DNA of 64,000 nucleotides from Halobacillus shinanisalinarum (GTDB taxonomy: Bacteria; Bacillota; Bacilli; Bacillales; Halobacillaceae): NCBI RefSeq assembly GCF_022919835.1, contig NZ_CP095074.1, positions 2,752,001 through 2,816,000 on the forward strand. The letters are read 5' to 3'. This document shows, piece by piece, positions 54,910 to 63,749 of this stretch. Made by a program: the position numbers and the translations under genes. The stretch's first letter is position 1; each line of letters starts with the position of its first letter. Below the pieces are notes generated by a model. That model was not told where the DNA came from, ran no database searches, and saw nothing but the letters and a program-made list of their open reading frames with translations.

Positions 54910-56175
54910 CTAATTAGTCGCTTGTCTAACCTTATTCATGACAAACTTACTTTCAGGTAGTGAGGGCATTCTTACCAGGCTGTAGCTCAAATCTTGGCGA
55001 GCATGAACCTCGTAATCAATATGATTTACTAAAAAATCCATGCTTGCTTTCATAGCCTTGATCGTCGCCCATTCTCCAGGACACCGATGCCCTTTGTAGT
55101 AATCACCGCCACCCTGTGGGATTAAGTCATAGAGGCTTCCATCCCATTTTTCGAACCGCTCGGGCGAAAAAGTTTCAGGTTTCTCCCATAGCCGCGGATC
55201 ATGATTTGTTCCGTAGATATCAAGCAACACCAACTGTCCTTCGTTGAAATGACAATCATTCCAGATAAATCCCCGGCGTACCCTTGCACCCAAAAATGGC
55301 CCAAAAGGGTAATAACGCCGAACCTCTTGAACAAACATTCGGATATAGTCGTTATCAGCCGCTTTCAATTTTCTACGGTATTGTGGATTGTCATGTAAGG
55401 CTAACGCGCCAAAAGTAATGTATGTAGCAATGGCTACAATTGGTCGCAATACATTAATTAATTCAACAGCTGCCATTTGTTTATCTAGAGGTTTTCCTTC
55501 TAAATCCTTATGGTAGGCCATCTCATATAGCGCTGTTCCTTCGATTGCACCTAACTTACCAGATCGGACTTTGCTGATCACTCCCCTGATCCATTCCTCT
55601 GCCCTTGCTCGTGCTTTACGTCCGCGCCAATGTCTCGGCCCTACAGCTCCGAAAGCGTCTACCATAGTGGAAAAATCTGAGGCCCTCTGGTTTATTTCCG
55701 ATTTTTTTAAAGGAACGCCTGCCCACTGACAAGCTGCTAAACACAATACTTCCTGTGCTTCATCGAACAGTACTATGTTTTTCTTCTTTTCCCATGCATG
55801 TGTCTTGTCTTGCCATTGTTGTTTCGTTAATTCAGCAAGTAGATTCAACTTTTCTTCTGTCATGAGGGACATGAAAAGCAATTTGCGGTGTTCATGGGCA
55901 GCTCCATCCATAGTTTGGATCGCGTTTTCACCAAACAACGTCTTTTGGATTCTTTTTGGAGCCGCGCCTTTTCTTTGAAACCGTTCGGTATCATAAAAAA
56001 CTTTTGCCGTATTCTTTCCACTCATGCAGATTACTTTTTCCGCAAATAAATGGGTTTGAAAAATATCTGAATCAAAACGACGACATCTATTTGGTATAAA
56101 CTGATAACCTTCAGCTAGCAAAGTCAAACTATTATCTAATCCTTTGTCCCGGGGGACCCTATCATGGTTTCTCAT
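54910..56175 (-). CDS. cypC: Cytochrome P450, fatty-acid peroxygenase CYP152 type
   Basis: 421 residues, the usual CYP152 length. Haem-thiolate loop GGGDYYKGHRCPGEW with the axial Cys near residue 367, and the I-helix segment ELINVLRPIVAIATYITF, which has the Arg-Pro pair of peroxygenases instead of the acid-alcohol pair. These enzymes use hydrogen peroxide to hydroxylate or decarboxylate fatty acids. The active-site segment ENAIQTMDGAAHEHRK has Gln where the decarboxylase OleT has His, so hydroxylation like Bacillus P450-BSbeta is expected. GAGGAG precedes the ATG. Monocistronic. Confidence 0.93.
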   Translation of the reverse strand: MRNHDRVPRDKGLDNSLTLLAEGYQFIPNRCRRFDSDIFQTHLFAEKVICMSGKNTAKVFYDTERFQRKGAAPKRIQKTLFGENAIQTMDGAAHEHRKLLFMSLMTEEKLNLLAELTKQQWQDKTHAWEKKKNIVLFDEAQEVLCLAACQWAGVPLKKSEINQRASDFSTMVDAFGAVGPRHWRGRKARARAEEWIRGVISKVRSGKLGAIEGTALYEMAYHKDLEGKPLDKQMAAVELINVLRPIVAIATYITFGALALHDNPQYRRKLKAADNDYIRMFVQEVRRYYPFGPFLGARVRRGFIWNDCHFNEGQLVLLDIYGTNHDPRLWEKPETFSPERFEKWDGSLYDLIPQGGGDYYKGHRCPGEWATIKAMKASMDFLVNHIDYEVHARQDLSYSLVRMPSLPESKFVMNKVRQATN

Positions 56176-56399
56176 AGGTATCAGCTCCTCTGTAATTGAT
56201 CAGGCTTTTCTATTTTTAGGAATTCCCGAAATAGGAAGGGTTAAACACACCGATTAAATAAATCTGACTTTTTTACAAGTTCTAGGAGGTATTCAATAAA
56301 ATATAACGAAATGTTTAATAGGCCTTAGGGATAGAGGAGAGGAAGATATAGAGTCGATCAGTTTATTCATTTGAGTTAGTATATTGAACCAAGGAGGCG

Positions 56400-56828
56400 A
56401 TGAGTGGGATGGAGCGTATAGATGTGGCATATGCTTTGCTGACAAATAAGAAGAATGAAGTACTTATCGTACATAATAAAGATCGCAATCAGTGGTCATT
56501 GCCTGGTGGAGCCGTTGAGGCAGGTGAAAAGCTTTATGAAGCTGTAGTGAGGGAAACAAAAGAGGAAACAGGGTTGGAAGTGGAAGCAGTCCATTTAGTG
56601 GCGGTAAATGAGGCATTGCTAACGACTAGTCAACACCATGCGTTATTTTTCATCTTTCAAACTAAAATAACTGGTGGAAGCGAGTCGATTGCTTTTCCTG
56701 ATGAGATTTCTGAGCTGCGCTGGGTATCTATTGAAAAGGCTGCAGAGCTTATTCCTTATTATCCGTATGGTATGGATAAATTGCTTGAGGCTTCAGCCTT
56801 TTATTACGATGAAGGGGTAAAGGCTTAG
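56400..56828 (+). CDS. Nudix hydrolase
   Basis: 142 residues (or 139 from the second ATG at 56409, which is better spaced from AAGGAGG). The Nudix box GGAVEAGEKLYEAVVRETKEETGLEV is complete. Substrate (nucleotide-diphosphate type) unknown. Monocistronic, with its own terminator. Confidence 0.9.
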   Translation: MSGMERIDVAYALLTNKKNEVLIVHNKDRNQWSLPGGAVEAGEKLYEAVVRETKEETGLEVEAVHLVAVNEALLTTSQHHALFFIFQTKITGGSESIAFPDEISELRWVSIEKAAELIPYYPYGMDKLLEASAFYYDEGVKA

Positions 56829-56848
56829 TCGGATATCAAATAAACTGT

Positions 56849-56882
56849 AAAAAACACTTCATCGTCAGTGAAGTGTTTTTTT
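56849..56882. terminator. Terminator between Nudix and ehuA
   Basis: AAAAAACACTTCA and TGAAGTGTTTTTT with a 7-base loop, T-tracts on both strands. Confidence 0.88.
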
Positions 56883-56889
56883 ACAGCTC

Positions 56890-57665
56890 TTATATTGTGG
56901 AGCGAAAACGTTCTAGGAAAGATTGAAGACGTTCGCTTTCAGGATTTTCTAAGATTTGCTGCGGTGGACCTTGCTCGGCAATTACTCCGCTCTCAAGAAA
57001 GACAATACGATCGGCTACATCACGGGCAAAGTCCATTTCGTGTGTAACTAGAATCATAGCCATTTCACCCTCTTCAGCAATATCTTTTATAACCTCAAGT
57101 ACTTCCCCGACCGTTTCTGGATCGAGAGCAGATGTCACCTCATCAAAAAGCATGACTTTAGGCCGCATCACTACAGCCCGGGCAATGGCTACTCGTTGCT
57201 GCTGCCCCCGGATAATTGAGCCGGATATGAGTCGATCTTATCACCGAGCCCGACCTTAGTAAGCATATCTTTGGCTCGTTGTTCAGCCTCTTCTTTTGGC
57301 ACGCCTAACACATTGATAGGTGCTGAGGTGCAATTCTTTAAAATTGACATGTGAGGAAAGAGATTAAAGTGCTGAAAGACCATTCCAATATTTCCTCTAA
57401 CCTGACGTAAGTGCTTTTCATCAGCCGGGACGAGGCTGCCGTTAACTTCTTTATGCCAAAGCGGGGCGCCGTCCACATTGATGATCCCTTCGGTTGGCTG
57501 CTCAAGCGTCATTAACATACGGATAATGGTTGTTTTACCTGAGCCGCTTGGCCCGATCAATGCAAGTTTCTCACCAGGGGCAACAGTGAGGTCGATTCCT
57601 TTTAGTACTTCAACATCATCAAATGATTTATGAACATCCTTGTATTCTACGAGAGGCTGGGTCAT
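56890..57665 (-). pseudogene. ehuA: Ectoine/hydroxyectoine importer ATPase EhuA, one frameshift
   Basis: About 258 residues if repaired. Walker A IGPSGSGKTTIIRM, Q-loop FQHFNLFPHM, signature LSGG, Walker B VMLFDEVTSALDPE and H-loop VTHEMDFARDVADR. The frame fails right in the signature: LSGG is followed by SSNE and a stop. One extra C in the CCCCC at 57205-57209 gives LSGGQQQRVAIARAVVMRP, the exact family sequence. The start overlaps the EhuD stop (ATGA). If the break is real, the importer has lost its motor; an undercall is more likely, as the rest of the operon is intact. Confidence 0.88.
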
Positions 57666-58372
57666 GAAGTCGTCACTCCTTTTTTAGTTGATTTCTTGTT
57701 ATCTGATTCATGACGTTTATTCAGCTTACGTTCAAGCCACTGCACAAATAGAGCAGACGGGTAACTCATCGCTAGGAAGAAAAAGGCAACGAGTGTGTAG
57801 GGTTCTAAGTATTCAAAATTATTGACCCCATATACTTCAGCTGCTGTTAACATACCGGCAACTCCGACGACTATAGTCAAAGGAATTTCTTTGAACATAA
57901 TAATTAAATAGTTTCCAAGCATCGGGATAACGGGTGGAATGGCTTGCGGTAAAATAACTTTTGTCCATTTTTGAAAAGTAGTGTAATTTAAGGCTGTTGC
58001 TGCCTCTATTTGTCCTTTTGGAACACCTTCAATTCCGGAACGATAAATTTCGGAAATATACGTACTAAAATGTATGCCAAGTCCAAACACAGCAACGGTA
58101 AATGGTTCAAGCGTCACCCCGACATAAGGAATCAAAGGCCATGCAAAAAACAAGAAGTAAAGCTGTACTAGCGGTGGAGTGGAACGGATAAATTCTATAA
58201 TGAAGCTAATAAGCCAATTGAACGGCTTGAATTTTACTCTTTTCAGAAAAGTCCATATACCACCTACAATTAGAGCCACCGTAAAACAGACGATCGTTAA
58301 GCCGAGGGTCGTCCACATGGCTTCAAAAATGTGCGGAAAGACATCAACAACTGTACTCCAATCCCATGTCAT
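57662..58372 (-). CDS. ehuD: Ectoine/hydroxyectoine importer permease EhuD
   Basis: 236 residues, five membrane helices of the polar amino acid permease family. The coupling motif is EAATALNYTTFQKWTKVILPQAIPPVIP (EAA loop, about residue 140). IEFIRSTPPLVQLYFLFFAWP is typical of this subfamily. Overlaps EhuC upstream and EhuA downstream by 4 bases each, so translation of the operon is coupled. Confidence 0.88.
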   Translation of the reverse strand: MTWDWSTVVDVFPHIFEAMWTTLGLTIVCFTVALIVGGIWTFLKRVKFKPFNWLISFIIEFIRSTPPLVQLYFLFFAWPLIPYVGVTLEPFTVAVFGLGIHFSTYISEIYRSGIEGVPKGQIEAATALNYTTFQKWTKVILPQAIPPVIPMLGNYLIIMFKEIPLTIVVGVAGMLTAAEVYGVNNFEYLEPYTLVAFFFLAMSYPSALFVQWLERKLNKRHESDNKKSTKKGVTTS

Positions 58373-59028
58373 TCAGTAGCAACCCCTTTCGAAGCCCAGC
58401 GTTCGAGCCAGCGTGTTAAACCGATGAGTGGCAGGGCAATGATAAAGTACATCACGAGGAGCATCGTAAATACGGCTACACCTTCAGATATATTTGCATC
58501 CCGATAAAGCAAGCCTACGTACGTAATATCGGAAAGCGATATAATGGAAACGAGTGAGGTTGCCTTTAACATTTGGATTAAGTAATTCCCGAATTCGGGC
58601 AGCATCATGCGTATGGCTTGAGGAAGGATGACAAACCTCATCCTTTGAAAGCGGGACATGTTTAATGCTGTTGCTGCTTCCGTTTGACCGGAAGATACGG
58701 CCAAAACGGATCCGCGAACTACTTCGGACATATAGGCGCCATAGTTCATTCCAATTACAATAACACCTATGAGATAGGCGGATAATTCAAACCCTAACAA
58801 ACCTGGTAAGACATAGAAGAACCAGAATAATTGTACAACAAGAGATGTACCCCGAAATATTTCAATGTAGACCGTGGTAAAGTTACGGATAATAAAGTTT
58901 TTGGAAAGTCTTCCGAAGCCAGCTAGGAATGCGATGAGATAGCCAAAAATAGCTGATCCGATTAATACGGTTATTGTTATATCCAACCCTTCTAACAATA
59001 TGGGGATGATATCAATATAGTTGCTAAT
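58369..59028 (-). CDS. ehuC: Ectoine/hydroxyectoine importer permease EhuC, probable ATT start
   Basis: 219 residues from an ATT codon at 59028. The family needs about ten residues before LLEGLDITITVLIG, and that frame reads SNYIDIIPI after ATT with AAAGGGTGAG upstream; the next in-frame candidate, TTG at 58998, lacks a site and clips the N-terminus. Five helices, EAA loop EAATALNMSRFQRMRFVILPQAIRMMLP, IEIFRGTSLVVQLFWFFYVLP. Partner of EhuD. A sequence error in the start codon is also possible. Confidence 0.85.
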   Translation of the reverse strand: MSNYIDIIPILLEGLDITITVLIGSAIFGYLIAFLAGFGRLSKNFIIRNFTTVYIEIFRGTSLVVQLFWFFYVLPGLLGFELSAYLIGVIVIGMNYGAYMSEVVRGSVLAVSSGQTEAATALNMSRFQRMRFVILPQAIRMMLPEFGNYLIQMLKATSLVSIISLSDITYVGLLYRDANISEGVAVFTMLLVMYFIIALPLIGLTRWLERWASKGVATE

Positions 59029-59083
59029 ATGAGCTCACCCTTTCTTTTGGATAGTAAAAATGGCTGTCCTTTTGTTGGTGAAA

Positions 59084-59109
59084 AAAGGCACCCGACTTCG
59101 GGTGCCTTT
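59084..59109 (-). terminator. Hairpin between ehuB and ehuC
   Basis: AAAGGCACCCGA and TCGGGTGCCTTT form a 12-bp stem with a 2-base loop, followed on the minus strand by a T-run. A partial terminator would raise binding protein over permease. Confidence 0.85.
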
Positions 59110-59121
59110 CAGATTCTTTAT

Positions 59122-60003
59122 TTACCCTTTACAAAGCTCTTCTACTGTTATGTCCTCTGTGATGAGGTTGCCATCGCCGAAAAATTCAACGGAATTAACA
59201 ATCTCTGCAAGTTCACCGCTTTCTCTCATTTTCGCAAGCTCCTCATTATATGCTTCACGAAGGTCATCAGCATCCTGTGCAAAGCCTGCCGCTCCATAAC
59301 TTGGAACACCTTCTACATCAGGTTGTTCAAAATCCTGCACATATTCTAATGAATCTCCACCTGTTGATTTCATGGCTTTCTTCACTGTTAGCTCAGTCGC
59401 TGTCGTGGCTTGAGCACGACCTGTTTTAACAGCGTCAAGTGTAGCGGCAATGTCTGGATAGGTTTCGATCTGATCTTCACTTACACCAGCACTTTTCAGA
59501 AAGTCAACTTCCGTTGCGCCGGACATAACAGCTACCGTTACATCTCCGTTGGCTGCAATATCTGCATAACTTTTTAAGGATTCCGGGTTGCCTTTTTCTA
59601 CTACCATACCTTCACCATATTTAATACCTGGCGTTGCAAAATCCACTTGCTCACAACGATTTGGTAGAATGGCCATTCCAGCGGTAATAACGTCAAATTT
59701 GCCTGTTTTCACACCTGGAATAAGCTGTTTCCAATCGGCGATTTCCCCTTTAACCTCGTCTACTCCCATTTTTGCAAAGGCTGCTTTAGCAATTTCTACG
59801 GCTACACCTTTAAGTTCACCGTCTTCTTTATAGGCATAAGGTGCTTCGTTAGCAAAACCGACAGTAACATAGCCTTGATCCTTAACCTTTGATAGAGCAG
59901 AATCTCCGCCTTCGCCACTTCCGCTGGATTCCTCAGATCCGCAGGCAGCTAATAATAGAACGGATAATGTAACTATAATCATTGATAATAGTTTTTTCTT
60001 CAT
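59122..60003 (-). CDS. ehuB: Ectoine/hydroxyectoine-binding lipoprotein EhuB
   Basis: 293 residues. Lipobox LLAAC in the signal peptide (Cys about residue 21), Ser/Gly linker, then a type II periplasmic-binding fold: VGFANEAPYAYKEDGELKGVAVEIAKAAFAKMG, LIPGVKTGKFDVITAGMAILPNRCEQVDFATPG. The NEAPYAY and NRCEQVDF stretches are characteristic of EhuB. It captures ectoine or hydroxyectoine outside the membrane for EhuCD. First gene of ehuBCDA; AAGGAGG precedes the ATG. Osmotic induction is expected but no operator is recognisable. Confidence 0.9.
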   Translation of the reverse strand: MKKKLLSMIIVTLSVLLLAACGSEESSGSGEGGDSALSKVKDQGYVTVGFANEAPYAYKEDGELKGVAVEIAKAAFAKMGVDEVKGEIADWKQLIPGVKTGKFDVITAGMAILPNRCEQVDFATPGIKYGEGMVVEKGNPESLKSYADIAANGDVTVAVMSGATEVDFLKSAGVSEDQIETYPDIAATLDAVKTGRAQATTATELTVKKAMKSTGGDSLEYVQDFEQPDVEGVPSYGAAGFAQDADDLREAYNEELAKMRESGELAEIVNSVEFFGDGNLITEDITVEELCKG

Positions 60004-60350
60004 GTTAGACCTCCTTGGGTTTATTAGTATTTTAAGTATAAAGACGGGGTAAATGGTGCGTCAGTCATGGGGCTAGGTGTCTAGATAAGTACTGTTAATC
60101 GTACCAATGTTCTAAAAAAACGGCAAACTCTAAATTTTCCGATTACACTGAATATATGCTTGTTACATGAAATTTATTAGCTGCAACTCCGATTTCCTTT
60201 AAATACGTAGTCAAAATGTAATGGTTTTGTAAAGAGGTTGTTTTATAAAAGCTTATGAGGGGATTCTAATAAACATTCGAATAAAATGATTCGCATAAAG
60301 CCGACTCATTTAGTATGATTTAAGAACGATTGAATGAGGGAGTGAGTGTA
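60004..60350. other. Divergent promoter region between ehuB and the acyl-CoA dehydrogenase gene
   Basis: A 347-base gap with no gene on either strand. It must contain the ehu promoter on the minus side and a promoter for the plus-strand gene. AT-rich tracts (60250-60310) are present, but I cannot assign boxes with confidence. Confidence 0.4.
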
Positions 60351-61511
60351 GTGAATGATTTATTACAGTCATTGGTGAAAAACGAGAGACAGCATCGGCT
60401 GATTAAAAAGGCCTCCATCATTGCTGGTGAAGCTCGTTCCCATGGGAAAGAAACGGATCGGGATGCTGCCTTTTCTGATCAAACATTAAAAGTAATCAAG
60501 CAAGAGAAATATCCATCTTTTAGTTTGCCTGCTAAGTATGGAGGAGAAGATCTTTCCTTATATGAATTTCTGTTGTTACAAGAGACCATTGCTGAAGGTG
60601 ATGGGTCAACTGCCTTATCAATGGGGTGGCATCTTGGCATTATGATGGAATTAAGTGAGGATAACCCTTGGAAAAAGGAGGCTTTTGAACGATTAGCTCA
60701 TGAAGTAGCAAACGAGCAAAAGGTCGTGAATCGAATCGCATCAGAAGCGGCAACAGGCAGCCCGACAAGAGGGGGAGTCCCTGAAACAACAGCAGTGAGA
60801 CGAAATGATCGGTACGTATTGTCAGGAAGGAAGACGTTTGCCTCAATGGCAGATCATCTCGATTATTATATTGTGTCCGCCTATGTTGAAGACTTGGATA
60901 ATGTTGGCTGGTTTTTAGTGGATCGTCATCAGCCTGGTCTTCATGTCGATAAAACGTGGGATACGGTAGGAATGCGCGGAACGGAAAGTGATGACTTAGT
61001 TCTGGATCAGGTAGAAGTAAGTGTGAATGATTTAGTCGAAATAAAAGGGAAAGCGAAACCATCTCCCAAAGGATGGCTGCTGCATATTCCTGCTTGTTAT
61101 TTAGGAATTGCAATGGCCGCAAGAAATAGCAGTATTGAATTTGCAACCACCTTCCAGCCGAATAGTCTTGATACAACCATTTCAGAAATAGGACACATTA
61201 GGGATAAAGTCGGTGAGATGGAATGGAAACTTATGCAGGCCCATAGCTTTATGTATTCAACAGCTAGGAAATGGGATGAGGAACCAGAGAAGCGATCAGA
61301 AATGGGTGCAGAGCTTGCAGCAGTGAAACTTGCTGTTACGAACACGGCAAATGAGGTCGTTGATTTAGCGATGCGGATCGCTGGCGGACGTGGGCTCTCT
61401 AAACAGCAGCCATTTGAAAGGTACTATCGTGATGTGCGGGCAGGGCTCCATAATCCACCAATGGACGATGCCGTGGTAAGTATGCTTGCGGGAAAAGCCC
61501 TTGATCAATAA
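60351..61511 (+). CDS. Acyl-CoA dehydrogenase-family flavoprotein
   Basis: 386 residues of the ACAD fold: helical N-terminal domain (LPAKYGGEDLSLYEFLLLQETIAEGDGSTALSMGWHLG), a beta domain (RIASEAATGSPTRGG, VLSGRKTFASMADHLDYYIVSA, WDTVGMRGTESDDLVLDQVEV) and a C-terminal helical domain ending AGGRGLSKQQPFERYYRDVRAG. I cannot place the catalytic glutamate with certainty; relatives include FMN/FAD monooxygenases (DszC/DnmZ-like), so the reaction is open. GTG start at 60351 is spaced from GAGGGAG; a TTG at 60330 is weaker. Followed by a terminator. Confidence 0.85.
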   Translation: MNDLLQSLVKNERQHRLIKKASIIAGEARSHGKETDRDAAFSDQTLKVIKQEKYPSFSLPAKYGGEDLSLYEFLLLQETIAEGDGSTALSMGWHLGIMMELSEDNPWKKEAFERLAHEVANEQKVVNRIASEAATGSPTRGGVPETTAVRRNDRYVLSGRKTFASMADHLDYYIVSAYVEDLDNVGWFLVDRHQPGLHVDKTWDTVGMRGTESDDLVLDQVEVSVNDLVEIKGKAKPSPKGWLLHIPACYLGIAMAARNSSIEFATTFQPNSLDTTISEIGHIRDKVGEMEWKLMQAHSFMYSTARKWDEEPEKRSEMGAELAAVKLAVTNTANEVVDLAMRIAGGRGLSKQQPFERYYRDVRAGLHNPPMDDAVVSMLAGKALDQ

Positions 61512-61512
61512 T

Positions 61513-61546
61513 AACAAGCATGTTCCCTCAAAGGAGCATGCTTGTT
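61513..61546 (+). terminator. Terminator after the acyl-CoA dehydrogenase gene
   Basis: AACAAGCATG and CATGCTTGTT with a 14-base loop, followed by TTATTATTA. Confidence 0.8.
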
Positions 61547-61589
61547 TTATTATTATAGTATCAATAAAATAATATGAGGGGGATAGGCT

Positions 61590-62147
61590 ATGAACATACT
61601 TGTCATTAATGGTCATGAACACTACAACCATTCAAAAGGAGATCTCAATCAAACACTTTTTAACTATATGGTTGAAAAGTTCACCCGAAAATATCAGATA
61701 CAGACAACCGTAATCCAGGATGGCTACGGTGTGAAAGAGGAACAGGAGAAGGTGAAGTGGTCGGATATCGTGATTTATCAAACACCTATCTACTGCTATA
61801 GTGTTCCCGCACTCTTTAAGAAATACTTTGATACGGTTCATGAGTACGGGGTATTTTTCGAAGGGAGCCCAGGCGATTACGGAACGGGTGGACTATTGCA
61901 TGGAAAGAGATACATGTTTTCAACAACTTGGAATGCTCCGCGTTCAGCATTTAATGATCCTTCAAAGTTTTTTGAGGGAAGGAATGTGGAGGAGATTCTT
62001 TTTCATTTACATCTTATCCACAAATATACTGGGATGAAATCGATCGAAACGTTTGCCTGCTTTAATGTGAAAAAGGCGCCTGATTTGGAACATTATAAAA
62101 ATGAATTGGATGCCCATATCAATCGTTTTATTCCGGAGATAACTTAG
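61590..62147 (+). CDS. NAD(P)H quinone oxidoreductase (MdaB/YwrO-like)
   Basis: 185 residues, flavodoxin-like fold. INGHEHYNHSKGDLNQTLFNYM holds the FAD/FMN phosphate loop (family form NGxxxxxxSxGxLN). The second contact is VIYQTPIYCYSVPALFKKYFDTVHEYGVFF. CxxxP-free variant, FSTTWNAPRSAFNDPSKFFEG. Two-electron reduction of quinones protects against redox cycling. GAGGGGG-type site before the ATG. Confidence 0.88.
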   Translation: MNILVINGHEHYNHSKGDLNQTLFNYMVEKFTRKYQIQTTVIQDGYGVKEEQEKVKWSDIVIYQTPIYCYSVPALFKKYFDTVHEYGVFFEGSPGDYGTGGLLHGKRYMFSTTWNAPRSAFNDPSKFFEGRNVEEILFHLHLIHKYTGMKSIETFACFNVKKAPDLEHYKNELDAHINRFIPEIT

Positions 62148-62292
62148 AAATATACGTATCTCCCCTTTGAATGATGCTGTCTATTCATGAAATAAAAGCG
62201 GATAGGTTAGTAAAATAAGGGGCCATGTTTTATCCCCTAACAACTGTACAGAATAAGGTTGTGCTTTGAATAATCACTAAGTGGGGAAAAAC

Positions 62293-62847
62293 ATGCAGTT
62301 AGCTTCACATGAACTACATGATTTAACAGAATTGACAATGGGCTGCTACAACACAATTGGCTGTATGGCAGGATTTATCCAACAGGCACAGGATCCTGAG
62401 CTTAAGGATATGCTTACAAGTCAATTTCCGTTACATGTAGCTGATTACAACTTAAAGGTTGAATTTTTACAAAGTCAAACAACTCCTGACATTAATAAAT
62501 TCCAGCCAGATCAACCAGTTAGAAAGCTTTCTGACTTTACAACTGGAACCGTACCTTTTCAGCCTGGTCAACCACGAACAGAAGTACAAACGCATAACGA
62601 TAGAGAGATTGCTACAGCTTATTTGTTAAATCAAAAGGGCTCAGCTGAAAACTATGCGGCTTCAGCCGTTGAGTGTGCAAATCCCGACTTGCGCCACTTC
62701 TTTGAAAAGGCTTTTTTGAATAGTAACCGCCATGCTTATGAAACGTGGCAGTATATGGTACAAAAAGGATACTATCTTTTAATGCCCGCACCACAGGAAA
62801 GTGTTCAGGATATGGCAGGCTTTTTCATCCCAGTTCCCATGCAGTAA
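62293..62847 (+). CDS. CotF-family spore coat protein
   Basis: 184 residues. HELHDLTELTMGCYNTIGCMAGFIQQAQDPELKDML is a coat F helix pair; a Pro-rich linker follows; the C-terminal part repeats the helix plan (REIATAYLLNQKGSAENYAASAVECANPDLRHFFEKAFLNSNRHAYETWQYM). Expected in the spore coat, under mother-cell sigma factors. I start at the ATG at 62293; the GTG at 62281 is possible. Confidence 0.85.
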   Translation: MQLASHELHDLTELTMGCYNTIGCMAGFIQQAQDPELKDMLTSQFPLHVADYNLKVEFLQSQTTPDINKFQPDQPVRKLSDFTTGTVPFQPGQPRTEVQTHNDREIATAYLLNQKGSAENYAASAVECANPDLRHFFEKAFLNSNRHAYETWQYMVQKGYYLLMPAPQESVQDMAGFFIPVPMQ

Positions 62848-62858
62848 GACAAGTAGTT

Positions 62859-62890
62859 AGACCGCCTTCTATAAACGATGCGGTCTTTTT
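62859..62890 (+). terminator. Terminator after the cotF-like gene
   Basis: AGACCGC and GCGGTCT with a 14-base loop, followed by TTTTTG. Confidence 0.78.
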
Positions 62891-62963
62891 GATTTTGACA
62901 GAAATTGAGGTGGATAGCGGTATTCTTTTTATCCAAAAATAAAAGGAGTATTTTGATTTTTAA

Positions 62964-63701
62964 ATGAAAGAACTTTAATACAATGCCAAACCTTCTCAGC
63001 CCGATCCAGTGTATGCAAAAAAACTGCAAGAAATACTAGGCGGGCAGTATGGTGAAATGACTGTTATGATGCAATACCTTTTTCAAGGCTGGAACTGCAG
63101 GGCAGAAAGTAAATATAAAGACATGATTTTAGATATTGGTACAGAAGAGATCGCTCACGTCGAAATGATTGCCACAATGATTGCTCAATTACTCGACGGG
63201 GCCCCAGCTCATGATCAGGAACAAGGAGCAAAAGACCCTGCAGTGGAAGCGGTCCTTGGAGGAATGAATCCACAGCATGCCATCGTCAATGGACTTGGAG
63301 CCCAGCCAAACGATGCGGCGGGGTATCCGTGGAATGCTCGTTATACGATTGCAAGTGGCAACATGCTGGCAGATTTCAGAGCTAACTTGAATGCAGAATC
63401 ACAAGGACGTCTTCAAGTTGTTCGTCTATATGAAATGACGACAGACCCTGGTGTCAGGGATATGCTTTCCTTCTTAATTGCCAGGGATAAGATGCACCAG
63501 AACCAGTGGATGGCTGCGATTGAGGAGTTAGAACAGACACAAGGAGCGGTCGTGCCGAGTACCTTCAGTCCTGAACATGAGATACAAGATGTCGCTTACT
63601 CGTTTATGAATTTTTCTGAAGGTGAAGAAAGCAGCCTATATTCATGGTACGCCGCCATTAGATATGAGGATCATGCAGAATGGTGGAGGAATTCAGCCTA
63701 A
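62964..63701 (+). pseudogene. YdbD-type manganese catalase with an early in-frame stop
   Basis: About 245 codons. The conserved di-manganese fold is clear from 63009: VYAKKLQEILGGQYGEMTVMMQYLFQGWNCR, then DIGTEEIAHVEMIATMI with the metal-binding Glu/His, and MLSFLIARDKMHQNQWMAAIEEL with the second Glu-x-x-His-like site. In the same frame ahead of it lies MKEL-stop-YNAKPSQPDP: family members read ...LQYNAKP..., so CAA has become TAA at 62976-62978. A GTG at 63009 could restart translation, but it lacks a ribosome binding site. C-terminal end also differs (ends WWRNSA). It follows the CotF-like gene, so a spore-associated catalase is likely; whether it is functional is doubtful. Confidence 0.75.
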
Positions 63702-63749
63702 TCAGCAGTAAAAGAAACACGGATAATGGTAATTCTACATCTGATAATA

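Noticed and set aside
57189..57665. Programmed frameshift in ehuA
   Set aside because: No stimulatory slippery/pseudoknot pattern seen, and identical single-base losses occur in unrelated genes.
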